Source of the DNA: Bacteroidia bacterium
GTDB taxonomy: Bacteria; Bacteroidota; Bacteroidia; Bacteroidales; Azobacteroidaceae
Assembly: GCA_025999935.1 (NCBI GenBank)
Contig: BNXY01000101.1
Location: 1 to 5,313, forward strand
Reading direction: 5' to 3'
DNA length: 5,313 bases
The notes beneath the pieces are model-generated. The model did not search any database. It saw nothing but the letters and a program-made list of their open reading frames with translations, and was not told where the DNA came from. Position numbers and translations under genes: made by a program. Shown piece after piece: positions 1 through 5,313 of this stretch (its first letter is position 1; the number at the start of each line of letters is the position of its first letter).

Positions 1-474
1 GCCGGATTCACAAATAATTTCACATACAAAGACCTGACTTTTTCATTTATCGTAACAGGAAAATTCGGACATAAATTTAACCGTCAATCGTTCAATTATC
101 CTTCGGTTTGGGGCGCTCGCGTGCTTCCCAATACCAAATTGGATGAAGTCCGGAACGGGGATCCGAATAAAATTGTTCCCCTTCCTTTAAATGGAGATAC
201 GGAAGATCGTTTCTACTTTTGGGATCGTTTTTATCCCTTTATGGATTATTTGGTGGAAAATGCCAACCATGTCCGATTACAGGAAGTTTCATTGTATTAC
301 AATCTGCCGGCGAAGATATTCTCTAAATTGGGCTTTGAAGGTTTGCAGATTTACGGACAGGTAAATAATGCACTTTCCCTGTATGCAAACGGATTCAATG
401 AAGACCCGGAGTTTCCCAAAGGCTCAATAAAACCGCAAACTAATTATACTTTCGGTGTTAAATTTCAATTTTAA
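1..474 (+). CDS. SusC/RagA-family TonB-dependent outer-membrane transporter, C-terminal fragment (5' end outside window)
   Basis: The frame is open from base 1 to the TAA at 472-474, giving 157 residues, so the gene enters from the left edge; the GTG at 121 is only an internal valine codon. The visible part is the end of the 22-strand beta-barrel of a SusC-like transporter, which imports large nutrients across the outer membrane with energy from TonB. Supporting motifs are the strand pair GFTNNFTYKDLTFSFIVTGK (residues 2-21), the following KFGHKFNRQSFNYP, and a last strand ending NYTFGVKFQF with the terminal aromatic residue needed by the BAM machinery. A full SusC is usually about 1,000-1,100 residues, so about 85% is missing here. 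It sits 11 nt before a susD gene, the normal susC-susD operon order. It may be the other half of the leftward SusC fragment at 2079-4097 (inference). Family assignment is secure; substrate is unknown. Confidence 0.93.
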   Translation, partial: AGFTNNFTYKDLTFSFIVTGKFGHKFNRQSFNYPSVWGARVLPNTKLDEVRNGDPNKIVPLPLNGDTEDRFYFWDRFYPFMDYLVENANHVRLQEVSLYYNLPAKIFSKLGFEGLQIYGQVNNALSLYANGFNEDPEFPKGSIKPQTNYTFGVKFQF

Positions 475-485
475 AAGTAAGCAAT

Positions 486-2036
486 ATGAAAATCTTTAAT
501 AATATACTTTCAAAAAGTCTCCTTTTTATTTTATGTGCAGGAGTAATGGGATGTGATGATTTTTTAGACAAAAGTCCATCTAAAACATCATCATTGGTTC
601 CAACCACAGTGGAACAGTTGGATGCTCTGTTGGGCGCTTATTCGAGTTTCTACCAAGTCAGCAATAGAAATTCTGTTTATGCAACAGACGATTACGGCTT
701 ATATGCCGATTTGTATGATGCACGGCCAGCTTCGTATAATTTAGTCGCCGTACAATATGCTCTTTGGGACATGAACCGCATAGCCTTTGACGGCAGGATT
801 GCCTTTTGGCCAAACGAGTACAAGAAAATATTTACAGCCAACATGGTGTTACAGAACTTGAGCAAAGTAAGCGGTTCGGATGAAGAAAAAGCCATTCTGG
901 AAGCGGAATCCCATTTGATAAGAGCTTACAGCTACTTGGATTTGGCGGATAAATATTGTTTGCCGTATTCGGAAAGCACAAAAGACGAGTTGGGACTTCC
1001 GCTCAAACAATCGGTTAGTTTTGAAGAACTTTCTTCAAGAAATACGCTTTCCGAAACTTATGCTTCGATAGAATCGGATTTGCAGGAAGCGTTAAAAACT
1101 CCCGTACATTTGCTCAAGGATGGAAGAGTGCGTTCATGGCGTGCAAATATCGGAGCGGCAAATGCGTTGGCGGCAAGGTATTATCTGGGACGCAACAATT
1201 ATGCCGAAGCGTTGAAATATGCCAATGCCGCATTGAGCGAGTACAGTACTTTGGTCGATTACAATACGGAAATGAAGTACAGCGATCGTCCCAACAGTTA
1301 TACAATCAATCCGAACGATCCGGAAAAGAAAGCGGTTGTTTCTCTTAAATTTCCATATACGCACGATAATCAAACGGATATGACGGATATGTTGGGATGG
1401 AAGGAATTTTACTATTTCCGTTTGTTGAACCACGAATCGTGGTGGTATGTTCCCAGCAAGGAATTATTAGACTTGTATGGCAGAAGTGAATCGGATCTCC
1501 GCTACAAATACCACATCGTAGAAGATTATTCTTACGATCGCGGAATGCTTCAACCTTCATACAGTTATCCGGGATACGTTTTCTTCTTTAAGGACAGAAT
1601 CCCGGCCGGTCCAACGGTAGCCGAAATGATTCTGACAAAAGCGGAATGTCTGGCGCGTGACGGAAATATTCCCGAAGCCATAAATACGGTAAACATTCTT
1701 CGCGCCAAGCGCATGGATAATTCTTTGCCTGCCGACAAGATCAATCTTTCCGCAACAACAAGAGAAGAAGCAGTCAAAAAAATTCTGGAAGAACGCAGGC
1801 GGGAGATACCGTTTTCTATACGGTGGTTTGATATACGCCGTTTCAATGCCAATGCAGATACTTTTGATGACGTAGTAATTACGCGGGAGTTTTATCCTTA
1901 CGCGGAATCAGCCGTATTGCCGCAAGAATCGGTAAAAACTTATACATTAGGCAAAGATTCAAGACGATATGCTGTTCCTGTTCCCAATACGGAAATCATC
2001 AGCAGTGGCGGGAAAATAGAACAAAACAAGTACTAA
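486..2036 (+). CDS. SusD/RagB-family nutrient-binding outer-membrane lipoprotein
   Basis: A complete 516-residue gene of normal SusD length. The N-terminus is a lipoprotein signal peptide: a basic start, a hydrophobic stretch at about 8-20 and a lipobox VMGC with the lipidated Cys at 23. The Cys is followed by Asp-Asp, an acidic pair that fits the surface-export signal of Bacteroidota lipoproteins. The motif CDDFLDKSP is typical of the SusD start. A TPR-like helical hairpin lies around 223-250 (AANALAARYYLGRNNYAEAL). The conserved SusD C-terminal block follows: MILTKAECLARDG near 381, then EERRREIPFSIRWFDIRRF near 434-452. The protein ends AVPVPNTEI...QNKY, the usual SusD close. SusD forms the lid on the SusC barrel and captures the ligand at the cell surface. 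It starts 11 nt after susC and ends 6 nt before the next gene, so co-transcription is likely. Ligand (glycan or peptide) cannot be told from this sequence. Confidence 0.96.
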   Translation: MKIFNNILSKSLLFILCAGVMGCDDFLDKSPSKTSSLVPTTVEQLDALLGAYSSFYQVSNRNSVYATDDYGLYADLYDARPASYNLVAVQYALWDMNRIAFDGRIAFWPNEYKKIFTANMVLQNLSKVSGSDEEKAILEAESHLIRAYSYLDLADKYCLPYSESTKDELGLPLKQSVSFEELSSRNTLSETYASIESDLQEALKTPVHLLKDGRVRSWRANIGAANALAARYYLGRNNYAEALKYANAALSEYSTLVDYNTEMKYSDRPNSYTINPNDPEKKAVVSLKFPYTHDNQTDMTDMLGWKEFYYFRLLNHESWWYVPSKELLDLYGRSESDLRYKYHIVEDYSYDRGMLQPSYSYPGYVFFFKDRIPAGPTVAEMILTKAECLARDGNIPEAINTVNILRAKRMDNSLPADKINLSATTREEAVKKILEERRREIPFSIRWFDIRRFNANADTFDDVVITREFYPYAESAVLPQESVKTYTLGKDSRRYAVPVPNTEIISSGGKIEQNKY

Positions 2037-2042
2037 AATCTC

Positions 2043-2288
2043 ATGAGAAGATTACATTTATTTATCTTGGCAGCGCTATTATCTTATAGCGCTGCTTTTG
2101 CGCAAAAAAGCGATTTGAAAATCCTGTATGTCGGCGGTTCCATTGGGGAATGTGCCCACCGTAAGTTTGTCATCATCGTATCCGTAAGTTGTCGGATAAT
2201 TAGTGGTTCTGTAAACGGCGTCACTGATTTCAGTACCTCCCACAAAATTGATTGCATGTTTTTCCGCAAAAACCTGATTGATATTTAA
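2043..2288 (+). CDS. 5' fragment of a secreted-protein gene, cut off at a breakpoint near codon 33
   Basis: The ATG lies 6 nt after the susD stop, so this was probably the third gene of the susC-susD operon. The first 20 residues form a clear Sec signal peptide: MRR, a hydrophobic core LFILAALL, and a cleavage site AFA|Q at 20/21. The mature start reads QKSDLKILYVGGS, where LKILYVGG looks like the first beta-strand and turn of an alpha/beta fold. I do not recognise the family from so short a piece. From about codon 34 (2142 onward) the frame is simply the antisense of the leftward SusC-like gene and drifts on to a stop at 2286-2288. Those ~48 residues have no protein character of their own, so only about 2043-2141 is genuine. 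The rest of the gene is not in the window. The fragment would be non-functional as it stands. Confidence 0.72.
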   Translation: MRRLHLFILAALLSYSAAFAQKSDLKILYVGGSIGECAHRKFVIIVSVSCRIISGSVNGVTDFSTSHKIDCMFFRKNLIDI

Positions 2289-4097
2289 TTGATTTCTGAA
2301 ATACCATGTATTTCTCTCGGCGCCGGTTTGGTACAAAATACTTCCCTTGGGCAAATTAGGGCTTATCGTTCCATTCGGAGTTCCGTCCCATGTTGCCGCT
2401 TTATTTATCTTGTTTCGTACAAAGTAAGTGTCCTCGCTGTATAAATTCCGGTTCTGTATCTCTGTTAATTCATACTGCACCTTGCTGTCGAGGGTAATTC
2501 CCTTCCAAATTTTGAAAGTCAAACCGGCTTGGACGCGTGCGTTGATATCTCTCACTGTTAAATCCGAGTTTTCCATTTCCGTAATCGGATTATAACCCCA
2601 ATCGGAATAAGGAAACCGGCTCGTGGGTACATAACGGTCTAAATTGGGCTGATAATTGCCGTTGGATAAATTTGTGCGGCTACCATCCGGATTTACCAAC
2701 ATTTCGTATGGAGTTATATTCGGAATTGTGTATGAAGTAACCGTCGGTCTTTCGTCTGAAGCCAGCGTGCTAATATCTATCCCATTCTTACCTGTTTCTT
2801 TGTTATGCACATAAGTTCCCGAAAAATTGAAATCCAACCAACGGAACAGATTTACATCCGACCGGTAATTCACGGAAATTTTGTTTGCTCCGGCTCCTTT
2901 CATATAGCGCCCCTGTTCTTCATACAATAAAGATAAAGCATTGGTAATTCTGTCACTACCACCGTAAATATTCACGCTTTGTTGGTGAGTAACCGAATTT
3001 TGGAGCAAATATTTTTTGATTTGGTCGCTGTTATCGTAATTTTTATAACTTTCCAAGCGTGAGTTTCGTTCCTGCTCGGTAATATATCCAAGATAGTGTT
3101 CATTCATGGCAAGCAATCCCGGAGAAAAAGAAGCCATATCGTAAATTCCGTCTGCAAGAAGCTGAGCGCCCCATTTGTTAAAAGCTAATTTTTCGTATTC
3201 CACTACTTCTGCAGAGGAAGCAATGGGACGCGCATAATCAAGATCTGCTTTGGGAGCAACCTTAAGCAAAGAAGATACTTCTATGCGGGTACTCTTCTTT
3301 CCCCGTTTTGTAGTAATTACAATGACGCCATTGGCTGCGCGCGCTCCCCATATTGAAGATGCAGCCGCATCTTTCAAAACAGTAATCGATTCAACATCAT
3401 TCGGATTGATGTATTTGAAATCGCCTTCAATAGCAAATCCGTCAACCACAACCAAAGGAGAATTAGAATTATCGCTTGCATCCAACCGGGTTTGTCCCCG
3501 CACTTCAAAAGTCGGATTACCATTCAGATCCACCCAACCTTGGAGACCATTAACTGTTCCCACCAATGCCGTTGCAATATTGGTAGTCGGTTTTTCTATA
3601 AATTGCTTATCTATAATGTCGAAAGATCCGGTCGCTCTTTCGCGCGAAATCGTCTGATAACCGGTTATTACCACTTCATCTAATGTGGCATCTGTACTCA
3701 GGCTGACATTCAATTCACTTTGTTGGCCTATTTTTATTTCTTTTTTCTGCATTCCGATAAAAGAAAACACTAAGGTTGAAGCGGATGGATTTTCCACGGT
3801 TAACTGATAGTGTCCCTGACTATCTGCGAATGTAGCGGTTTGAGTGCCTTTTACAAACACTGATACACCCGGCAAAACTTCACCGTATTCGTCTGTTACG
3901 ACACCTTTAATCACTTTTCTCGACCCTTGTTGTTGTGTTTCTGTTGTTGCGGTAATCTCATTGAGAGACGCCCCGACCGGAAGAACCGGATAAAACAGAA
4001 AAAGGGATAATACTCCCAGTTTCAATGTTTTTAACATTTTTCGGTCTTTAATATCCGTCTGCTTGAATCGGACATTTTTCAAAATAGTTTCTGTCAT
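2079..4097 (-). CDS. SusC/RagA-family TonB-linked outer-membrane protein, N-terminal ~650 residues, truncated at a breakpoint
   Basis: It reads leftward. Residues 21-43 are a signal peptide (MLKTLKLGVLSLFLFYPVLP, then VGA). An ATG at 4035-4037 starts exactly there, so it competes with the ATG at 4095-4097, which adds a 20-residue polar extension; neither has a clear ribosome-binding site. Then come a carboxypeptidase-regulatory-like domain (about 61-136, KGVVTDEYGEVLPGVSVFVKG), the SusC motif DEVVITGY (140-147) and the TonB plug (about 150-267), ending with the family signature LKDAAASSIWGARAANGVIV then ITTKRGK. The beta-barrel follows. There is no STN domain before the regulatory-like domain, so signalling to an ECF anti-sigma factor is not expected. 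SusC homology runs to TVGTFPNGT (646-654); after that the frame is antisense of the secreted gene and stops at 2079-2081. About 400 barrel residues are missing against a usual ~1,050, and no susD follows it. It may be the missing front half of the SusC at 1-474. Confidence 0.93.
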   Translation of the reverse strand: MTETILKNVRFKQTDIKDRKMLKTLKLGVLSLFLFYPVLPVGASLNEITATTETQQQGSRKVIKGVVTDEYGEVLPGVSVFVKGTQTATFADSQGHYQLTVENPSASTLVFSFIGMQKKEIKIGQQSELNVSLSTDATLDEVVITGYQTISRERATGSFDIIDKQFIEKPTTNIATALVGTVNGLQGWVDLNGNPTFEVRGQTRLDASDNSNSPLVVVDGFAIEGDFKYINPNDVESITVLKDAAASSIWGARAANGVIVITTKRGKKSTRIEVSSLLKVAPKADLDYARPIASSAEVVEYEKLAFNKWGAQLLADGIYDMASFSPGLLAMNEHYLGYITEQERNSRLESYKNYDNSDQIKKYLLQNSVTHQQSVNIYGGSDRITNALSLLYEEQGRYMKGAGANKISVNYRSDVNLFRWLDFNFSGTYVHNKETGKNGIDISTLASDERPTVTSYTIPNITPYEMLVNPDGSRTNLSNGNYQPNLDRYVPTSRFPYSDWGYNPITEMENSDLTVRDINARVQAGLTFKIWKGITLDSKVQYELTEIQNRNLYSEDTYFVRNKINKAATWDGTPNGTISPNLPKGSILYQTGAERNTWYFRNQLNINQVFAEKHAINFVGGTEISDAVYRTTNYPTTYGYDDDKLTVGTFPNGTADIQDFQIAFLRKSSAIR
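2133..2144. other. Breakpoint joining a rightward operon to a leftward SusC gene
   Basis: Left of this site the plus strand encodes the secreted-protein start (KILYVGGS, codons 26-33). Right of it the minus strand encodes the SusC barrel (…KLTVGTFPNGT). Both readings are codon-aligned across GGTTCC at 2136-2141: it gives Gly-Ser in the rightward gene and, on the other strand, Gly-Thr of NGT in SusC. These bases could therefore belong to both parents, a microhomology of about six bases. No insertion sequence, long inverted repeat or integrase gene is visible at the site. The exact breakpoint cannot be set without an intact copy of either gene. Confidence 0.8.
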
Positions 4098-4232
4098 AAG
4101 TTCTTTGCTTCTAATTACTAAATTTATTATTATACATTTTTGTTTTGTTGTTTTATAATATACATATTCAGATGATTAAAATCACTAAAAAAATCTGTAT
4201 ATCTAAATCAATTTGTCATTTAACAAATTTTT
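4098..4232 (-). promoter_or_regulatory. Long AT-rich 5' leader of the leftward susC-like gene, with a small inverted repeat
   Basis: If transcription starts about 7 nt past the -7 box, the leader is about 135 nt (about 195 nt if the ATG at 4037 is used). It is very AT-rich and carries no convincing ORF. Near its start is a perfect 7-bp inverted repeat, AATTTGT at 4210-4216 and ACAAATT at 4223-4229 with a 6-nt spacer. It could be a 5' hairpin or an operator half-site pair, but AT-rich palindromes arise easily by chance. A weaker imperfect pairing joins ATATAC/CAGAT around 4160-4174 to ATCTGTATAT at 4192-4201. I recognise no known riboswitch. Confidence 0.4.
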
Positions 4233-4238
4233 GGATTG

Positions 4239-4271
4239 CAAAGGTATAATATTTTTTTTTGTTAATACAAA
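4239..4271 (-). promoter_or_regulatory. Bacteroides-type sigma promoter (TTTG-N21-TAnnTTTG) for the susC-like gene
   Basis: Read on the minus strand, the -7 box is TACCTTTG (4246 down to 4239), an exact match to the Bacteroides consensus TAnnTTTG. The -33 box TTTG lies at 4271-4268, 21 nt upstream; the usual spacing is 19-21. The expected start of transcription is about 4230-4234. The promoter faces the leftward susC-like gene and lies 142 nt or more upstream of its ATG. The -7 box is good evidence. The -33 box is less certain, because TTTG recurs four times in the repeat region directly upstream. Confidence 0.72.
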
Positions 4272-4305
4272 AAAAATACAAAAAAATACAAAGAATACAA
4301 AAAAC
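4264..4305. repeat. Four imperfect tandem AATACAAAAAA units (phased A-tracts) upstream of the promoter
   Basis: AATACA occurs four times, with TAC at 4266, 4277, 4287 and 4296, giving steps of 11, 10 and 9 nt, each followed by an A-run of 2-8 bases. On the minus strand this reads as repeated TTTGTATT. The step is close to one turn of DNA, so the A-tracts should bend in phase. The run lies at and just upstream of the -33 region, where it could act like an UP element or offer alternative -33 TTTG boxes. The repeats are seen directly; the regulatory role is inference. Confidence 0.6.
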
Positions 4306-4342
4306 AGAGGCTAACTTCTTGAATTATTCATACTCGTGCACA

Positions 4343-4380
4343 GCAAACCTGTTAGGTTTTAAAAACCTGACAGGTTTAGC
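4343..4380. repeat. Double palindrome built on AAACCTGWYAGGTTT, REP-like intergenic repeat
   Basis: The arm 4345-4360 pairs with 4362-4377 over 16 positions with a single T-G wobble. Each half is itself a palindrome: AAACCT-GTT-AGGTTT (4345-4359) and AAACCTG-A-CAGGTTT (4363-4377). This nested symmetry is typical of REP/BIME-type elements. From memory, CCTGACAGGTTT palindromes are frequent between genes in Bacteroidota, but I could not check copy number. On the minus strand one half-hairpin is followed by five T residues, so it could also stop transcription coming from the lipoprotein gene. Confidence 0.65.
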
Positions 4381-4388
4381 AATCGCAA

Positions 4389-4427
4389 CAAAACCGTACA
4401 TTGTACAAGGGACAACATACGGTTTTG
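4389..4427 (-). terminator. Hairpin with CAAAACCGTA/TACGGTTTTG arms, likely terminator after the lipoprotein gene
   Basis: The outer arms 4389-4398 and 4418-4427 are perfectly complementary over 10 bp. After a 2x2 internal mismatch there is a further 4-bp match (4401-4404 with 4412-4415) and a 7-nt loop. The arm that would be transcribed last from the minus strand carries a TTTT run inside CGGTTTTG, and the other arm mirrors it. The element could therefore terminate in either direction. It starts about 38 nt downstream of the stop of the leftward lipoprotein gene. Confidence 0.5.
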
Positions 4428-4434
4428 CCATAGG

Positions 4435-4466
4435 GATTCCATCGGAATAGCCGGTGGAATCTTTTT
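4435..4466 (+). terminator. Strong hairpin followed by TTTTT, oriented as a rightward intrinsic terminator
   Basis: Arms GATTCCATCGG (4435-4445) and CCGGTGGAATC (4451-4461) pair over 11 positions with one T-G wobble around a 5-nt loop AATAG. TTTTT follows directly at 4462-4466. That is the classic intrinsic-terminator form, but only for transcription running rightward. For the leftward lipoprotein gene the tract is on the wrong side (A-rich before the stem, CCTATGG after it). No rightward gene lies nearby, so it may block antisense transcripts or, as part of the neighbouring palindrome cluster, belong to a repeat. Its T-run overlaps the lipoprotein stop codon (4465-4467). Confidence 0.6.
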
Positions 4467-5313
4467 ACATATTTACCAAAACAACTAAATATTTGGTCAA
4501 ACTCCAGAAATTTTTTGCGTCTAAAATTTTTAATTCCGCTTGGCCATTGGCATCTTTCGCAAATTCATAAGAGCCTTCCGGATGTTTTGAAATTAGTTTT
4601 CCTTTCTTGGCTTTCAGGGAAATCACTTGCAATGTATTAAAATCAGGGACTTTAATGAAATACTCTTTGCTGAAATTAGCGCCTAAATTACTGCCTTCCA
4701 ATATTTTTTGCTGTTTCAGCTCTTTGGTTGTTCCGAAACAATAATAGACCGTAGTAATCTCTTTTTGTTGTTGCGTAATTGTTTCTTGTTGAGCGGCAGA
4801 TTGAACATGTAAATTCTGTACATCTCTCGACAGATTATTTATACTTTCACTCAATTCGCCGATTTGTTGATTTTTGCGTTCGAGTTCATCTTTCAGAGAG
4901 ACTAAATCTGCTGTTTTTTGATCCAATTCGGCACGGAGACTGTTCAAAGTTTGTTGTAATTTAGAAGTTTGTACAGATGAATTTTTCAGTTTCTTTTCCA
5001 ATTCAGCTATTTTTTCTCTGTTTTTATTCAAAGTTTCCGTAACAAATTGCATATCGGCATGAATCCGTTCCTTTGTGGAAGGAGTTAATTCTCCGGGCGT
5101 ATTGGATTGAAGCGTCAAATAGTTTTCTTGCGATTTGATGCTCGTGAAATTATCTTGCACTTCATTTAAAAGCGAGATAATTTCATCCAACTCGGTTTCA
5201 TTCTTGGCATTAGCCAATTCTAAAGAATCTTTTTGCGCTTGAAGAGTTCGGTATTCGGACGAATTTTTCACACAAGAAGAAAAAGCCAAAGCAAATACCG
5301 CACAGAATAATAA
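4465..5313 (-). CDS. Cbp1-like coiled-coil surface lipoprotein (collagen-binding adhesin family), 5' end outside window
   Basis: It reads leftward, with the stop at 4465-4467. The frame stays open to the right edge, giving 282 visible residues. A TTG at 5287-5289 lies inside the signal peptide and is not the true start: upstream codons continue the hydrophobic stretch LLFCAVFALAFSSC, so the ATG is probably only a few codons beyond the edge. The lipobox is FSSC, with the lipidated Cys at visible residue 14. Residues about 20-185 are Glu/Lys/Gln/Leu-rich heptad-like sequence, a long coiled coil interrupted near 62-75 by a SNTPGELTPST segment. A globular end follows, with VYYCFGTTKELKQQKIL (189-205), LISKHPEGSYEF (240-251) and FWSLTKYLVV (269-278). 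From memory this layout and these motifs match the Bacteroidales Cbp1 family, named for a Bacteroides fragilis collagen-binding protein. Collagen binding by this copy is not shown. It lies upstream of, and in the same direction as, the susC-like gene but has its own palindromes between them. Confidence 0.82.
   Translation of the reverse strand, partial: LLFCAVFALAFSSCVKNSSEYRTLQAQKDSLELANAKNETELDEIISLLNEVQDNFTSIKSQENYLTLQSNTPGELTPSTKERIHADMQFVTETLNKNREKIAELEKKLKNSSVQTSKLQQTLNSLRAELDQKTADLVSLKDELERKNQQIGELSESINNLSRDVQNLHVQSAAQQETITQQQKEITTVYYCFGTTKELKQQKILEGSNLGANFSKEYFIKVPDFNTLQVISLKAKKGKLISKHPEGSYEFAKDANGQAELKILDAKNFWSLTKYLVVLVNM

Noticed and set aside
1134..1852. Several 60-100 codon frames on the minus strand, and one on the plus strand, within susD
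   Set aside because: They overlap the conserved TPR and C-terminal blocks of SusD in other frames, and look like shadows with Arg/Cys/His-rich random composition.
2133..2144. Junction as a Tsr- or Mpi-type invertase site
   Set aside because: Only about six bases could be shared and no second inverted copy or recombinase gene is in the window. It is kept only as a general inversion/artefact finding.
3250..3657. A 135-codon rightward frame inside the leftward SusC gene
   Set aside because: It is antisense to the conserved plug domain, which has strong SusC motifs on the minus strand; its own sequence shows no domain logic or translation start signal.
4098..4232. Riboswitch or small RNA in the susC leader
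   Set aside because: The pairing seen is short and AT-rich, without a recognisable conserved aptamer core.
4259..4450. A 63-codon rightward frame across the intergenic region, ending in ...TTYGFAIGIPSE
   Set aside because: It starts in the poly-T and phased A-tract promoter region and then translates the palindromes (NLLGFKNLTGL is just the AAACCTG repeat). It has no initiation signal and lies opposite the susC promoter, so the composition is explained by the repeats.
1..5313. CRISPR array, tRNA/rRNA, toxin-antitoxin, phage or defence genes
   Set aside because: No spaced direct repeats, cloverleaf, or diagnostic protein motifs of these kinds were seen on either strand.

Overview
The window looks like a piece of a low-GC Bacteroidota chromosome, most likely order Bacteroidales. 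The evidence is a SusC/RagA–SusD/RagB pair, a promoter of the Bacteroides type (TTTG, 21-nt spacer, TAnnTTTG), start codons preceded by A-rich sequence without a clear Shine-Dalgarno motif, and a lipoprotein resembling the Bacteroidales Cbp1 family. I cannot resolve the family or genus.

Layout. Positions 1-2141 read rightward: the last 157 codons of a SusC-like TonB-dependent transporter, a complete SusD-like lipoprotein (486-2036), and the first ~33 codons of a secreted protein (from 2043). These are spaced 11 and 6 nt apart, as in one operon. From about 2136-2144 the sequence switches to leftward coding. It enters the middle of a SusC-like gene of which only the first ~653 residues are present (start 4097, or an internal ATG at 4037). 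Upstream of it (4098-4464) lie its leader, a good Bacteroides-type promoter with phased A-tract repeats, and a cluster of three palindromes. Then comes a leftward coiled-coil lipoprotein of the Cbp1 adhesin type, whose start lies beyond the right edge.

The most notable point is the junction at ~2136-2144. It fuses the third gene of the rightward operon, tail to tail, to the middle of a SusC gene, and truncates both. The two SusC pieces do not overlap and are complementary (N-terminal ~650 residues, C-terminal 157). The arrangement is what would arise from an ordered locus cbp1-like > susC > susD > secreted gene if the segment between susC codon ~653 and codon ~33 of the secreted gene were inverted, or if a fold-back chimera or misassembly had formed there. 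The window alone cannot separate a real rearrangement from an artefact.

Function. SusC is a TonB-driven outer-membrane barrel and SusD its surface lipoprotein lid; together they import oligosaccharides or peptides. No glycan-degrading enzyme, ECF sigma/anti-sigma pair or hybrid two-component regulator is visible, so the substrate cannot be assigned. No RNA gene, CRISPR array, transposase or convincingly new defence or biosynthetic system was found.
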